This document shows positions 1-9,653 of a stretch of 64,000 nucleotides of DNA, piece by piece (the stretch's first letter is position 1; every line of letters starts with the position of its first letter). Origin of the DNA: Streptomyces sp. A2-16 (lineage in GTDB: Bacteria; Actinomycetota; Actinomycetes; Streptomycetales; Streptomycetaceae); contig NZ_CP063808.1 in the NCBI RefSeq assembly GCF_018128905.1, positions 5,704,001 through 5,768,000 of the forward strand. The letters are read 5' to 3'. The notes under the pieces are model-generated. The model was not told where the DNA came from. It did not search any database and was given only the letters and a program-made list of their open reading frames with translations. Made by a program: the position numbers and the translations under genes.

Positions 1-1
1 C

Positions 2-326
2 CATCGCCGACGGCCAGCCGAGGCCGGACCGCAACGGCATCTGGTTCGAGGGCACCGCCCACCTCGCGCTCGCGCTGCGCGACCGCGGACACGCCGGCGA
101 CGAGAGGCGTGCCCGCCGTCTGCTCGGCTCGATCGAGCGCGCCCAGGACCTTCTCGGCGGCGCCCAGACCGTCGGCGGAACGGCCCTGCCGGCCGGCTCC
201 GGCGTCGTCTCGGCGAGCAGCCCGCTCGACACCGGTTTCGGCTTCGGCTACTACCCGTACCGGCACACGGGCGCCACCGCCTGGTACCTCCTGGCCGCCG
301 CCCGCGCCAATCCGCTGCGGGCGTGA
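2..326 (+). CDS. C-terminal fragment of a putative secreted (alpha/alpha)6-barrel glycoside-hydrolase-like protein
   Basis: The 5' part lies outside the window; the open frame starts at base 3 and ends at TGA 324-326, leaving 107 residues. The fragment contains GIWFEGTAHLALAL near its start and GFGYYPYRHTGATAWYLLAA before the stop. Alternating aromatic and small residues of this kind are typical of the last helices of six-hairpin glycosidases and related secreted proteins. The catalytic part is not visible, so substrate and activity cannot be given. A strong hairpin follows the stop, suggesting that this is the last gene of its transcript. Confidence in coding is high; confidence in family is low. 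Confidence 0.6.
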   Translation, partial: IADGQPRPDRNGIWFEGTAHLALALRDRGHAGDERRARRLLGSIERAQDLLGGAQTVGGTALPAGSGVVSASSPLDTGFGFGYYPYRHTGATAWYLLAAARANPLRA

Positions 327-368
327 ACCGGGCATCCTGCCACCGATAGCGGCCGGGTGCGCCGGGGG

Positions 369-404
369 CCGGGCCACGCCCCTGATCGAGCGGGAGTGGC
401 CCGG
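369..404 (+). terminator. hairpin terminator after the partial gene
   Basis: CCGGGCCAC at 369-377 pairs perfectly with GTGGCCCGG at 396-404; a further three pairs (379-381 with 392-394) extend the stem after one mismatch. It starts 43 bases after the stop at 326. There is no U tract, as is common for Streptomyces terminators. Confidence 0.5.
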
Positions 405-641
405 AACGCCCCGGCGGCCGCACCGGTCACCGACTCTCAGTGCTGCCGGAGCCGGTCGGCGGACCGCCCTCGCCCGCCCACGAACGGCTGCGCATCCTCG
501 TGTCCCGGGCCGCCGAACCGGAACGCGGCGGCCCCCTCCCCCGCCGGCCGACGATCTTTGCTGCGCCATTGCACGGACATGACTGGATAACTGCTGATCC
601 ATGACCGGATGGCTGCCTGTCTGCACTCATGATGGTCGGCG
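405..641. other. intergenic region with no supported gene
   Basis: Several overlapping frames are open because of high GC, but none has a plausible ribosome binding site plus family resemblance. The last 60 bases are less GC-rich and lead into the iron box at 642-663, so the promoter of the iron-uptake operon probably lies at about 590-670. Confidence 0.5.
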
Positions 642-663
642 TAAGTAAGGCGTGCCTTCGCTA
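642..663 (+). promoter_or_regulatory. iron box, likely DmdR/IdeR operator
   Basis: Left arm TAAGTAAGGC (642-651), two central bases GT, right arm GCCTTCGCTA (654-663). The inner AAGGC/GCCTT arms are a perfect dyad and the outer TA/TA bases also pair. This matches the general form of the DmdR/IdeR iron box (TTAGGNNAGG...CCTAA type). It sits 53 bases upstream of the start of an iron permease gene, which supports iron repression of the operon. Confidence 0.72.
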
Positions 664-715
664 ACCAGCGACCGTGGCGGGCCGAGCACGACTGTCGGTA
701 AGGGGCGCAGCACCC

Positions 716-2884
716 ATGTGGGACGACGTGTTTCCAAGCTTCCTCATCGGACTGCGGGAGGGCCTGGAGGCCGGGCTCATCGTCTCCGTTCTCATCGCCA
801 CGCTGGTGCGGTCCGGGGCCCGGGCCCGGCTGCCGCAGGTGTGGACGGGGGTTCTGGCCGCGATCTCCCTGGCCCTGAGTTTCGGCGCCGTGCTGACCTT
901 CACCGCCGCGTCCCTGTCCGGAACCGCCCAGGAGGCGTTCGGCGGTGCGCTGAGCGTGGTGGCGGTCGGGTTCGTCACGGCGATGGTGTTCTGGATGCGC
1001 CGCTCGGCGCGCACCTTCTCCGGTGAGATCCGGGAGAAGGTCACCGGGGCGCTGGGCATGGGCGCGGGCATGCTGATCGTCACCTCGTTCCTGGCGGTGG
1101 GCCGCGAGGGTCTGGAGACCGCGCTGTTCCTGTGGACCACGGCCCGCGCGGCCGGCGAGTCCGCGGGCCCCCTCACCGGTGCCGGTATCGGCCTGGTTCT
1201 CGCGGCGGGCCTGTGCTGGGGGCTGTACCGCCGCGTCCTGCACATCAACCTGACCAGGTTCTTCACCGCCACCGGAGCCGTCCTCGTCGTGATCGCGGCG
1301 GGCGTGCTCGGATACGGTCTGCGCGACCTCCAGGAGGGCGGGGTACTGCCCGGCGGCACGTCGTACGCGGTCGATCTCGGCGGCAGTGTCGACGCGGGGG
1401 CCTGGTACAGCACCCTCGTGCAGGGCGTGCTCAACCTGACGCCGACCATGACCTGGCTCCAGGTGGCCGGGTACGTCGGCTACCTCGCGGTCGTGATGAC
1501 ACTGTTCCTGCGCAGCACGCCGACCGGTCCCAAGGCCAGTGCCCCTGAGCTCCCGCCGACGGAATCACCCGCCAAGCCCCGGGAGGCGCGACCGGTTCGG
1601 ACGGCTGGAGAGACGCCGCCTGCCGCAGAAACCCCGGACGCGGAACCCGCCCCGACGGCGCGGGAGACGGAACCGGCCGCGCCGGACCGGCACACGGAGC
1701 CCGCCCGTCCCGTGCCCGCTCGTGGCCGGCCCGCCTGGGTGGTTCCCGTCGCGGTCGTCGCCCTGCCGGCCGTGCTGGCGGGAGCGGCCGTCGCCCTCGG
1801 CGGTTCCCGGCCGGCCGGCGCCCAGACCGTCGCCGTGTCCGAGACGGACTGCGGCAAGGGCTTCACCGCGCCCAAGCCCGGGCGACGGACCTTCCGGATG
1901 CGCAACACCGGCGACAAGACCTCCGAGGTGTACCTCATCGCCCCGGACACCGGCGCGGTCTACGGCGAGGTCGAGGGCCTCGCCCCCGGCACCACCCGTG
2001 ACCTCGTGGCCACCGTCGCGGGCGGCACGTACGCCTGGCGCTGTGTGCCCAGCAGCGGCAAGGCGGTCACCTCCCGCGCGGTCCGGGTCACCGGCGGCCA
2101 GGGGACCACGGCGGCGGTCCTGCCCGTCTCCGCCGCCGATCTCGCCGCGCCGCTCAAGGCGTACAAGACCTACGTCGAGGAGGGTCTGGCCACCCTCGTC
2201 GACCGGACCGGACGGCTCGCCGCCGACGTCAGGGCCGGGCGGCTCGGCGCGGCCCGCACCGACTGGCTCGCCGCGCACCGCACCTACGCCTCGCTCGGCG
2301 CCGCCTACGGCACCTTCCAGGACTACGACACCAGGATCGACGGCAGGCCCGACGGGCTCCCCGGCGGTGTGCACGACAAGGACTTCACCGGCTTCCACCG
2401 GATCGAGTACGGCCTGTGGCACGGCGAGTCCGCGAGCGAACTGACCGCGCCCGCACAGCGGCTCGCCGCCGACGCGGCCGGACTGCGCAAGGCGTTCCCC
2501 ACCCAGGACTTCGACCCCGGTGACCTGCCCCTGCGCGCCCACGAGATCCTGGAGAACACCCTCCAGTTCGAACTGACCGGCGACGCCGACCAGGGCAGTG
2601 GCACCGAACTCGCCACCGCCGACGCCAATCTCAGCGGCACCCGCGAACTCCTCACCGTCCTGCGGCCGTTGCTGACCCGCCGCACCCCGCGTCTGCTGCC
2701 CACCGTCGACACGGACATCGCCCGGCTCCGGAAGCTGCTCGACACCGCGCACCACGGCGGGAGCTGGACCCCGGTCAACCGGCTCGACACGGCCGCGCGA
2801 GCACGGCTGAACGGAGCCACCGGACAGCTCCTGGAGGACCTCTCGCCGGTGCCGGACCTGCTGGAGATCAGGAAGTCCGCGTGA
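716..2884 (+). CDS. efeU: EfeU-EfeO fusion: iron permease joined to a cupredoxin/imelysin periplasmic domain
   Basis: A 722-residue fusion for ferrous/ferric iron uptake. The first ~270 residues are an FTR1/EfeU permease with both REGLE motifs (REGLEA at 14-19, REGLET at 130-135) inside membrane segments. A Pro/Ala/Glu-rich linker (about 270-335) leads to another hydrophobic segment, then a cupredoxin-like domain, then an M75 imelysin domain with [10 protein letters not shown] and [10 protein letters not shown], the EfeO metal-site region. EfeU and EfeO are separate proteins in most bacteria. I chose ATG 716 over an upstream in-frame start at 674 because GGTAAGGGG lies about ten bases before it and 674 falls only 11 bases beyond the iron box. 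The next gene, efeB, begins at or just beyond the stop codon. Confidence 0.9.
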   Translation: MWDDVFPSFLIGLREGLEAGLIVSVLIATLVRSGARARLPQVWTGVLAAISLALSFGAVLTFTAASLSGTAQEAFGGALSVVAVGFVTAMVFWMRRSARTFSGEIREKVTGALGMGAGMLIVTSFLAVGREGLETALFLWTTARAAGESAGPLTGAGIGLVLAAGLCWGLYRRVLHINLTRFFTATGAVLVVIAAGVLGYGLRDLQEGGVLPGGTSYAVDLGGSVDAGAWYSTLVQGVLNLTPTMTWLQVAGYVGYLAVVMTLFLRSTPTGPKASAPELPPTESPAKPREARPVRTAGETPPAAETPDAEPAPTARETEPAAPDRHTEPARPVPARGRPAWVVPVAVVALPAVLAGAAVALGGSRPAGAQTVAVSETDCGKGFTAPKPGRRTFRMRNTGDKTSEVYLIAPDTGAVYGEVEGLAPGTTRDLVATVAGGTYAWRCVPSSGKAVTSRAVRVTGGQGTTAAVLPVSAADLAAPLKAYKTYVEEGLATLVDRTGRLAADVRAGRLGAARTDWLAAHRTYASLGAAYGTFQDYDTRIDGRPDGLPGGVHDKDFTGFHRIEYGLWHGESASELTAPAQRLAADAAGLRKAFPTQDFDPGDLPLRAHEILENTLQFELTGDADQGSGTELATADANLSGTRELLTVLRPLLTRRTPRLLPTVDTDIARLRKLLDTAHHGGSWTPVNRLDTAARARLNGATGQLLEDLSPVPDLLEIRKSA

Positions 2885-2922
2885 AGACCGACGACCACGA
2901 ACACCCCGAAGGGAACCACCCC

Positions 2923-4194
2923 ATGCCGTCGACCGAAGCATCAGGCTGCCCCGCGGGAGCCGGCCGCCGCTCCTTCGTGAGAACGGCCCTCGGCGCCTCG
3001 GCCGCGGGGGCGGCGCTGGCCGGCGGCGCCTTCGCCCTGAGCGCGAGCGGCGGCACGGCCGAAGCACGGGCCGCGGACGCGGTCGACACCGCGAAGGTGC
3101 CCTTCCACGGCGCCCACCAGGCGGGCATCCTCACCCCGGCACCCGCCGCGGCCACCTTCGTCTCCTTCGACGTCATCGCCGACGACCGCGCCCAACTGGG
3201 CGAGCTGCTGCGGACGTTGACCGCGCGGGCCCGTTTCCTGACCACCGGCGGCGTCCCCACCGACCTCGGCGTGGGCGCCCCGCCCTCCGACAACGGCATC
3301 CTCGGCCCGGACGTCCCCGCCGACGCGCTCACCGTCACCGTGGGCGTCGGGGCCTCGCTCTTCGACGACCGCTACGGACTCGCCAAGGCGAAGCCGCGCC
3401 GGCTGACCCCGATGCGGACCTTCCCGAACGACAACCTGGATCCGGCCGCGTGCCACGGCGACCTGTCCCTTCAGCTGTGTGCCGCCCGTCAGGACACGGT
3501 GCTGCACGCACTGCGCGACATCGCCAAGCACACCCGGGGCGCGATGCAGATCAAGTGGCGCGTCGACGGCTTCCAGAACGTCCCCCGCCCCAGCGGCGCC
3601 CAGCGCAACCTCCTCGGTTTCAAGGACGGCATCGCCAACCCGGAGGTGACCTCGGCCCGCGAGATGAACCGGCTCGTCTGGGTGGGCGACGGCCAGGACG
3701 AGCCGGCCTGGGCGCACGGCGGCAGCTACCAGGTCATCCGTGTCATCCGCATGCTCGTCGAGTTCTGGGACCGGGTCTCGCTGACCGAGCAGGAGCTGAT
3801 GTTCGGCCGCCGCAAGGACACCGGCGCCCCGCTCGACGGCGCCAAGGAGACCGACGTCCCGCAGTACGCCAAGGACCCGCACGGCACCGCCATCCCCCTC
3901 GACGCGCACATCCGCCTCGCCAATCCGCGCACCGCCCGGACCGACGACTCCCGCATCCTGCGCCGGGGTTACAACTACGACCGCGGCATCGACGACGTCG
4001 GGAACCTGGACATGGGCCTGGTCTTCTGCTGCTACCAGCAGGACGTGCGGCGCCAGTTCGAGGCCACCCAGACCCGTCTGATCGACGAGCCGCTCGTCGA
4101 CTACATCTCCCCGACCGGCGGCGGCTACTTCTTCGCCCTGCCCGGCGTCCGCGACGCCACCGACTGGCTGGGCCGGGGACTGCTCACGACGTGA
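2923..4194 (+). CDS. efeB: EfeB, Tat-exported DyP-type haem peroxidase / deferrochelatase
   Basis: 423 residues from ATG 2923, preceded by GAAGGGA. A GTG at 2881 overlapping the efeUO stop (GTGA) is an alternative that adds 14 residues. The N-terminus carries a Tat signal ([13 protein letters not shown], twin Arg at 15-16, then an Ala-rich hydrophobic stretch), expected because DyP enzymes are exported folded with haem. The DyP hallmark appears as GFKDGIANP (GxxDG), and the haem-ligand region as [10 protein letters not shown]. In the Efe system this peroxidase works outside the membrane, oxidising ferrous iron or releasing iron from haem for EfeO/EfeU. Immediate coupling to the EfeUO fusion makes the assignment firm. 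Confidence 0.92.
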   Translation: MPSTEASGCPAGAGRRSFVRTALGASAAGAALAGGAFALSASGGTAEARAADAVDTAKVPFHGAHQAGILTPAPAAATFVSFDVIADDRAQLGELLRTLTARARFLTTGGVPTDLGVGAPPSDNGILGPDVPADALTVTVGVGASLFDDRYGLAKAKPRRLTPMRTFPNDNLDPAACHGDLSLQLCAARQDTVLHALRDIAKHTRGAMQIKWRVDGFQNVPRPSGAQRNLLGFKDGIANPEVTSAREMNRLVWVGDGQDEPAWAHGGSYQVIRVIRMLVEFWDRVSLTEQELMFGRRKDTGAPLDGAKETDVPQYAKDPHGTAIPLDAHIRLANPRTARTDDSRILRRGYNYDRGIDDVGNLDMGLVFCCYQQDVRRQFEATQTRLIDEPLVDYISPTGGGYFFALPGVRDATDWLGRGLLTT

Positions 4195-4306
4195 CGGCCG
4201 TGCCGAACTCCCTTCAACCTGCCGGGCTTTCACGGGCGGGCACCCGCGTCTGTACAGCCTCGCTCCCTGTTGCCATGCTCGGGTGAGGCTGGGAACGGAG
4301 GCATAC

Positions 4307-5482
4307 GTGCTTCGGGACCTCGTGGCGGCCGCGCGGGAAGAACTCCCCTTCGCCGTCTCTCTTCGCCGACGGCTGCACGCGACGCCGGAACTCGGCGGCC
4401 AGGAGGTCGACACCGCGCGTCTCGTCGCCGCCGCGCTGCCCCTGCGGCCGGTGTTCGTGAACGGCACGACGAACCTGGTGGCCCGGGTGGGCGGTCCGGG
4501 ACCCGCGGTCCTCGTCCGCGCCGAACTCGACGGCATCGAGCTGCGCGAGGAGACCGGGGTCCCCCACGCCGCCGTGAACGGGCGCATGCACGCCTGCGGG
4601 CACGACGTGCACTGCGCCGCGCTGGTCGCGCTGGTCCGCGCGGCGCACCGGCTCCAGGACCGGCTGCCCGCTCCGTTGCTCGCCGTGTTCCAGGCGAGTG
4701 AGGAGCGCACCCCGTCGGGGGCCGAGGAGATCCTCGAGGCCGACGAGGCGACCGGGACCGTCCGGGCGGCCGTGGCGGCCCATGTGCACCCGGAGATCCC
4801 CTGGGGCCGGCTGGGAGCGGATCCCGGCACGGTCAACGCGGCCACCTACGGCTTCGAGATCCTCGTCGAGGGCCGGGGCGGTCATGGCGCCTACCCGCAC
4901 ACGACCCTGGACCCGGTGCTGGCCCTCGCCCAGGTGGTGGTGGCGCTGCACACCATGACGGGCCGCAGGGTGGACCCCCTGAATCCGGCGGTCCTCAGCA
5001 TCTGCTGCCTCTCCGCCGGCTCCGGCGAGAACGTCATCCCGTCCAGTGCGCGGGCCCTCGGCACCCTGCGCACGATGGACGCCGACGACCACGAGAGGTT
5101 GCGCAAGCTCCTGCACACCGTCGTCTCCCAGGTCGCCGAGGCCCACGGCTGCGCCGGCAGCGTGCGACAGACCCGGGACGAACCCGCGCTGGTCAACGAC
5201 CCCCGGCTGACCCTGGCCACCCGCACCGTGGCACAGCGGGCCGGCGTCCGTCTCGCCGAGCCGTGGCGTTCCTGCGGTGGGGACGACTTCGCCCGCTACG
5301 GCACCCGCTGGCCGTCGGTCATGCTCTTCGTCGGTCTGGACGGCGGCCCCGGCTTCGTCCCGGCGGGCCTGCACAACCCCTTCTTCCTGCCTCCCGACGA
5401 CGCCGTGGGCCAGGTGGCACTGGCCCAGGCGCTCGGCTATCTGGCGGCGGCCGGCACGACGGGTCCGAACCTCACACCCTGA
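4307..5482 (+). CDS. M20-family amidohydrolase (hippurate/IAA-amino-acid hydrolase type)
   Basis: 391 residues. The frame carries M20D signatures: RRRLHATPELGG near the N-terminus, MHACGHDVHCAAL (metal-ligand Cys/His), SEER (ligand Glu pair), HVHPEIPWG, GGHGAYPHTTLDP, and GDDFARYG near the C-terminus. Such enzymes hydrolyse N-acyl or amide-linked amino acids in the cytoplasm; the substrate cannot be told. GTG 4307 is preferred over an in-frame GTG at 4283 because GGAGG (4297-4301) is five bases upstream. The gene is separated by 112 bases from efeB and its 3' end overlaps the convergent gene by 11 bases, so it is probably its own transcript. Confidence 0.85.
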   Translation: MLRDLVAAAREELPFAVSLRRRLHATPELGGQEVDTARLVAAALPLRPVFVNGTTNLVARVGGPGPAVLVRAELDGIELREETGVPHAAVNGRMHACGHDVHCAALVALVRAAHRLQDRLPAPLLAVFQASEERTPSGAEEILEADEATGTVRAAVAAHVHPEIPWGRLGADPGTVNAATYGFEILVEGRGGHGAYPHTTLDPVLALAQVVVALHTMTGRRVDPLNPAVLSICCLSAGSGENVIPSSARALGTLRTMDADDHERLRKLLHTVVSQVAEAHGCAGSVRQTRDEPALVNDPRLTLATRTVAQRAGVRLAEPWRSCGGDDFARYGTRWPSVMLFVGLDGGPGFVPAGLHNPFFLPPDDAVGQVALAQALGYLAAAGTTGPNLTP

Positions 5483-6467
5483 CCTTCACGATGGGGAGCG
5501 ACTTGGTCTTCAGACGGCCGAACAGGCTGCTGAAGTGGTCGCACAACTGGGTTCCGGAAGCGCGGTCCTCCATCACCATCACCCCGTGCAGCCCGAGCAG
5601 GGCGAAGCGGTCCCCGGGCTGGTCGATACGGGTCGGTATGGTGAACTGCAGTTCCTCGTCGTCGACCAGCAGGATCGACGGGCAGTTGGGCAGAAACGGG
5701 ATCACCCGCATCTGGATGTCGATCCGGCGGTTGGCTCCGGCGTGCCTGGCCAGTTCCATGACCCTGGACAGATGCTCGAACGCCTGCAGGTCCCCTTCCA
5801 TGTCCTCCCGGCGTAACTCCACGCCGTTCACGGAGCGTTGGACCATCTCGGCGTATATCTCGGGGGGCCGCTGGATCAGCCGGTGGTACGAGAGGGGGCC
5901 GTCGGGCCTGCCGTTGACGGACAGCCGCCGTTCGAGGCAGTCCTCTATCGCGTCGAGATACTCCGACCTGTTGTCGGGCGGGTCCAGGAGGGTCGCCCCC
6001 TCCCCCTCGGGCGGGCTGTAGTCGCTGACGACGTAGATGCGCCGACGGGCCTTGCGCACGGCGGCCGTGGCGACGTCGTACCCCGTGCCGTCCTCCTCGT
6101 CGCCCTGGCTGTCGGGGACGAACCGCACGCCCGCGTGGACCAGGTCGATGTGCCGGTCCAACTCGTTGCGCAGACGGGCCAGATGAGTCGAGACCTCGCG
6201 GTTCAGGGTGCTCAGGTCGGCGTGCACCTGCTCCTTGGTCTCCCTGAGCGCACCGGAGACCTCGTCCTCCGTGGCGAGCCTGAGCCGGTCGATGGCGAAG
6301 GCCCCCGAAGCGGCCAGCAGACTGAGGGCGAGGACACCGACTCCCACCCGGGTGTCCTCCACCAGCAGCGCGATTCCGTATCCGGAGGCGAGCGACAGGA
6401 TGATCTTCAGCAGGTCGATGGCGGTGAAATGACGCCTGAGGAATCGTCGGAGATCAGAATCGGGCAC
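5472..6467 (-). CDS. two-TM, coiled-coil protein with a C-terminal domain of unknown function
   Basis: 331 residues. Two hydrophobic segments (about 18-36 and 41-59) are followed by a charged, likely coiled-coil stretch (about 64-112, including LRETKEQVHADLSTLNREV). A soluble alpha/beta domain (about 130-318) begins with ARRRIYVVSDY and ends with VPFL-like and SILLVDDEELQFTIPTRI strands. The strand-helix pattern is reminiscent of phospholipase-D-fold domains, but I see no HxK motif, so catalysis of that type is not supported. It is 15 bases downstream of the TDO-like gene on the same strand and surely cotranscribed. Function is unknown; a membrane-tethered sensor or effector is my inference. 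Confidence 0.8.
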   Translation of the reverse strand: MPDSDLRRFLRRHFTAIDLLKIILSLASGYGIALLVEDTRVGVGVLALSLLAASGAFAIDRLRLATEDEVSGALRETKEQVHADLSTLNREVSTHLARLRNELDRHIDLVHAGVRFVPDSQGDEEDGTGYDVATAAVRKARRRIYVVSDYSPPEGEGATLLDPPDNRSEYLDAIEDCLERRLSVNGRPDGPLSYHRLIQRPPEIYAEMVQRSVNGVELRREDMEGDLQAFEHLSRVMELARHAGANRRIDIQMRVIPFLPNCPSILLVDDEELQFTIPTRIDQPGDRFALLGLHGVMVMEDRASGTQLCDHFSSLFGRLKTKSLPIVKVRV

Positions 6468-6482
6468 GGCCTGGTTTCCCCC

Positions 6483-7754
6483 TCAATTCGGCCGATTCGG
6501 GCACCTCTTGGGTGGAGCGGAGAAGCCCGGCGATCCGGAGTACCGCCCGGTGCGGTCCTGCACGTCCCGGAAGCGCTCCTGGGTGTGGCGTGCGACATCC
6601 CCGAGCAGCCGCCTCTCGATCTCCGCGAGCGGCGGGGCCTCGGACGTCCAGTCCGTGGCCCGGAACGGCCGTTCCGTCTGCGCGTAGGGGTCGCGGGATC
6701 TGCCCGCCTCCCGCATACGGGCCACGGTCTGCAGCGCGTCGGGAGATCCCGTGAGACTTCTCGTGCCGGTTTCCGCTCCGCCGAGGTTGGTGCGCGGCAG
6801 GTTGATGTGTCCCAGCCGCCACCGGTCGATGTGCAGCCCGATCGTCCGGGTCAGGTGCTGGATTTCCCGGGACCCGTCCTGGGACTTTCGGGCCAGTGCC
6901 GGATACAGATCCCGCATGAGTTCGAAATGCAGTCCGACGGAATGGCTGCCACTGGTCAGACCGAGGGCCACTCGGATCCCGTGGTATTCCTCGGTCGTCA
7001 TCTGATCCACGAGGAGATCCGTCATGCGTACGACGGCGTCCAGAAGGCGGTCCGCCCGCCGGAGCAGGGGCACGGCCTCCTGTTCCTGCGCATGGCCCAA
7101 AGCGTCGACAGCGCGCTCGAGGTGGTCGTTGACCACCTGAATCAGCAGTTCCGGCATCTGATGGGCAGCCCGGAACTGCATGAATACCGTTTCCCCGGGC
7201 AGCTGCCGCTCTCGCACAGCTTCTCGAACTGCTTCCGGCCGCACGAAGTCCTCATACCCGCTCGGCGCCCCGTCCACGCAGGAGTACTCGAGGGACGCGC
7301 GCTGGAGCATCGCATAGCGCAGCACATGGCGTTTCCACTGCACCGCCGACGGGGATTCCGCGAGCGGTTTGAGCTCCTGGGCGAGTTCCCGCTCCACATT
7401 CACCAGGTGCCGCCACGACGGAGAACTCACCACGGCGAGGACGTGCGGGCCGTCCTCCTGACCGAGTGGGGAGAAGTCCTGCACGAGCCAGGCCAGCTCG
7501 TTCCACACGCGGCCGAATCCGACCATCCACTCCAGGCAACGGGTCGCTCCCGGCTCGTCCCCGGCCCGGAGCCTGTTCACAGCTGCGGCCGCCAGTTCCC
7601 CCAGGTTCACCAAGCCCACTTCGGTGGCCTGGAACAGAGCACGCAACGCCTGCCAGGAACTGCCACGCTCAGGGACGGTTCCGTTCGAAACCGCCTCGAA
7701 AAGCGCCGGCAACGATTGCAGGTCGTCGTACGACGCCGCAACTGGAGAGTCCAC
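6483..7754 (-). CDS. tryptophan 2,3-dioxygenase-superfamily haem protein, function unknown
   Basis: 423 residues from GTG 7754, chosen because GGGAAGGG lies eight bases upstream; an open frame extends to 7925 without support. Residues 193-336 follow the tryptophan 2,3-dioxygenase (TDO) pattern: FRAAHQMPELLIQVV (194-208), a helix with LLRRADRLLDAVVRM, MTTEEYHGIRVALG then SGSHS (268-272), and RWRLGHIN with His316 at the haem-ligand position, followed by GAETGTRSLTG resembling the TDO GTGGSSG loop. Residues 41-120 (FQATEVGLVNLGELA, ... RCLEWMVGF) look like a second, degenerate copy of the same repeat. The superfamily also includes PrnB and MarE. Substrate is unknown. It precedes the two-TM gene by 15 bases. 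Confidence 0.75.
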   Translation of the reverse strand: MDSPVAASYDDLQSLPALFEAVSNGTVPERGSSWQALRALFQATEVGLVNLGELAAAAVNRLRAGDEPGATRCLEWMVGFGRVWNELAWLVQDFSPLGQEDGPHVLAVVSSPSWRHLVNVERELAQELKPLAESPSAVQWKRHVLRYAMLQRASLEYSCVDGAPSGYEDFVRPEAVREAVRERQLPGETVFMQFRAAHQMPELLIQVVNDHLERAVDALGHAQEQEAVPLLRRADRLLDAVVRMTDLLVDQMTTEEYHGIRVALGLTSGSHSVGLHFELMRDLYPALARKSQDGSREIQHLTRTIGLHIDRWRLGHINLPRTNLGGAETGTRSLTGSPDALQTVARMREAGRSRDPYAQTERPFRATDWTSEAPPLAEIERRLLGDVARHTQERFRDVQDRTGRYSGSPGFSAPPKRCPNRPN

Positions 7755-8023
7755 TATCACCACCCTTCCCTTCGGCCTTATCAGCCTTTTCGCGCCAATG
7801 TGAGGGACACGGTACCCGCTAAATCGGCGGCTCTCATATGGACGGGAACAGAGCGCGGAGCCGTGTGCGACGAGGGGTCTACGGCCTTGGACGCCGGGAG
7901 CGGGGGACACAGTTGCGGCACCCACGGTGGCCTCGCGTCAGCACGTGACCTTCACTCCCACAAGGTCGATACTTCCGACAGGGCGGTGCCGAGCCCGTCC
8001 GTCGTTCCCACCCGGAGGTACCC

Positions 8024-9016
8024 ATGAAGATGTTGATCAACGTCCCGGAATCCGTGGTCGCGGACGCCCTGCGCGGCATGGCGGCCGCCCATCCGGAGTT
8101 GACCGTGGACGTCGAGAACCGGGTGATCGTACGGCGGGACGCCCCCGTGGCCGGGAAGGTCGCCCTGATCTCCGGCGGCGGCTCCGGGCACGAGCCGCTG
8201 CACGGCGGCTTCGTCGGACCCGGGATGCTCTCCGCGGCCTGCCCGGGCGAGGTGTTCACCTCTCCGGTGCCCGACCAGATGGTGCGGGCGGCGGCCGCCG
8301 TGGACAGCGGGGCCGGTGTGCTGTTCATCGTGAAGAACTACACCGGTGACGTGCTCAACTTCGACATGGCGGCCGAACTCGCCGAGGACGAGGGCATCCA
8401 GGTCGCCAAGGTCCTGGTCAACGATGACGTGGCGGTGACCGACAGCCTCTACACGGCCGGCCGGCGGGGCACCGGTGCCACCCTGTTCGTGGAGAAGATC
8501 GCCGGGGCCGCGGCGGAGGAGGGCCAGCCGCTGGAGCGGGTGGAGGCGCTGGCCCGGCAGGTCAACGAGAACTCCCGCAGCTTCGGCGTCGCGCTCAGTG
8601 CGTGCACCACGCCCGCCAAGGGCAGCCCCACCTTCGACCTGCCGGCCGGCGAGCTGGAGCTGGGGGTCGGCATCCACGGCGAGCCCGGCCGGGAGCGGCG
8701 GGCGATGATGACCTCGCGGGAGATCGCCGACTTCTCGGTGCACGCGATCCTGGACGACATGAGCCCGGTCAACCCGGTGCTCGTCCTGGTCAACGGCATG
8801 GGCGCCACCCCGCTCCTGGAGCTGTACGGCTTCAACGCCGAGGTGCAGCGGGTGCTCGCCGACCGCGGGGTCGCCGTCGCCCGCACCCTGGTCGGCAACT
8901 ACGTCACCTCGCTCGACATGGCCGGCGCCTCGGTCACCCTGTGCCAGGTGGACGAGGAGCTGCTGCGCCTGTGGGACGCGCCGGTGAGGACGCCGGGGCT
9001 GCGCTGGGGAGTGTGA
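8024..9016 (+). CDS. dhaK: dihydroxyacetone kinase, substrate-binding subunit DhaK
   Basis: 330 residues, ATG preceded by GGAGG. The protein shows the DhaK signature SGGGSGHEPLHGGFVG (50-65) and GVGIHGEPG with His218, the residue that forms the covalent hemiaminal with dihydroxyacetone in the E. coli enzyme. It binds dihydroxyacetone in the cytoplasm and passes it to DhaL for phosphorylation. Downstream dhaL and dhaM complete a PTS-dependent kinase, so phosphoryl groups probably come from phosphoenolpyruvate through EI/HPr rather than from ATP. Length matches the family. Confidence 0.96.
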   Translation: MKMLINVPESVVADALRGMAAAHPELTVDVENRVIVRRDAPVAGKVALISGGGSGHEPLHGGFVGPGMLSAACPGEVFTSPVPDQMVRAAAAVDSGAGVLFIVKNYTGDVLNFDMAAELAEDEGIQVAKVLVNDDVAVTDSLYTAGRRGTGATLFVEKIAGAAAEEGQPLERVEALARQVNENSRSFGVALSACTTPAKGSPTFDLPAGELELGVGIHGEPGRERRAMMTSREIADFSVHAILDDMSPVNPVLVLVNGMGATPLLELYGFNAEVQRVLADRGVAVARTLVGNYVTSLDMAGASVTLCQVDEELLRLWDAPVRTPGLRWGV

Positions 9017-9053
9017 GCAGACGATCAACGTACCGACCACGCAAGGAGATCCA

Positions 9054-9653
9054 GTGCTCGACGCCGACTTCTTCCGCCGTTGGATGACGGCGACCGCCGC
9101 TTCCGTGGACCGCGAGGCGGAACGGCTCACCGCCCTCGACTCCCCCATCGGGGACGCCGACCACGGCAGCAACCTCCAGCGCGGGTTCACCGCGGTGGCC
9201 GCGAGCCTGGAGAAGGAGGTCCCGGACACCCCGGGCGCGGTTCTCACCCTCGCCGGACGCAGGCTCATCTCGACGGTGGGCGGTGCTTCGGGACCCCTGT
9301 ACGGCACCCTGCTGCGGCGGACCGGAAAGGCTCTCGGGGATGCCGGCGAGGTCAGTGAGGAGGAGCTCGCCGAGGCGCTGCGGGCCGGGGTGGAGGCAGT
9401 GATGACGCTGGGCGGGGCCGCCCCGGGCGACAAGACCATGATCGACACGCTGGTGCCGGCCGTCGACGCCCTCGGTGCCGGCTTCGCCGCGGCACGGACG
9501 GCCGCCGAGCAAGGGGCCCTGGCCACCACGCCGTTGCAGGCCCGCAAGGGCAGGGCGAGTTATCTCGGGGAGCGCAGCATCGGGCACCAGGACCCGGGCG
9601 CGACCTCGTCCGCCCTGCTGATCGCCGCGCTCGCGGAGGCCGCTGGTGAGTGA
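9054..9653 (+). CDS. dhaL: dihydroxyacetone kinase, ADP-binding subunit DhaL
   Basis: 199 residues from GTG 9054, with AAGGAG eight bases upstream. The sequence contains SPIGDADHGSNLQRG, the Asp/His metal-nucleotide site of DhaL, and GGASGPLYGTLL followed by GAAPGDKTMID, the second conserved block. DhaL carries tightly bound ADP that is rephosphorylated by DhaM and then phosphorylates DhaK-bound dihydroxyacetone. It lies 37 bases after dhaK and overlaps dhaM by eight bases, indicating translational coupling. Confidence 0.96.
   Translation: MLDADFFRRWMTATAASVDREAERLTALDSPIGDADHGSNLQRGFTAVAASLEKEVPDTPGAVLTLAGRRLISTVGGASGPLYGTLLRRTGKALGDAGEVSEEELAEALRAGVEAVMTLGGAAPGDKTMIDTLVPAVDALGAGFAAARTAAEQGALATTPLQARKGRASYLGERSIGHQDPGATSSALLIAALAEAAGE

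Noticed and set aside
1565-3067. 500-codon open frame on the minus strand, antisense to efeUO/efeB
   Set aside because: Arg/Gly/Pro-rich product without motifs; a mirror of the codon bias of the real genes.
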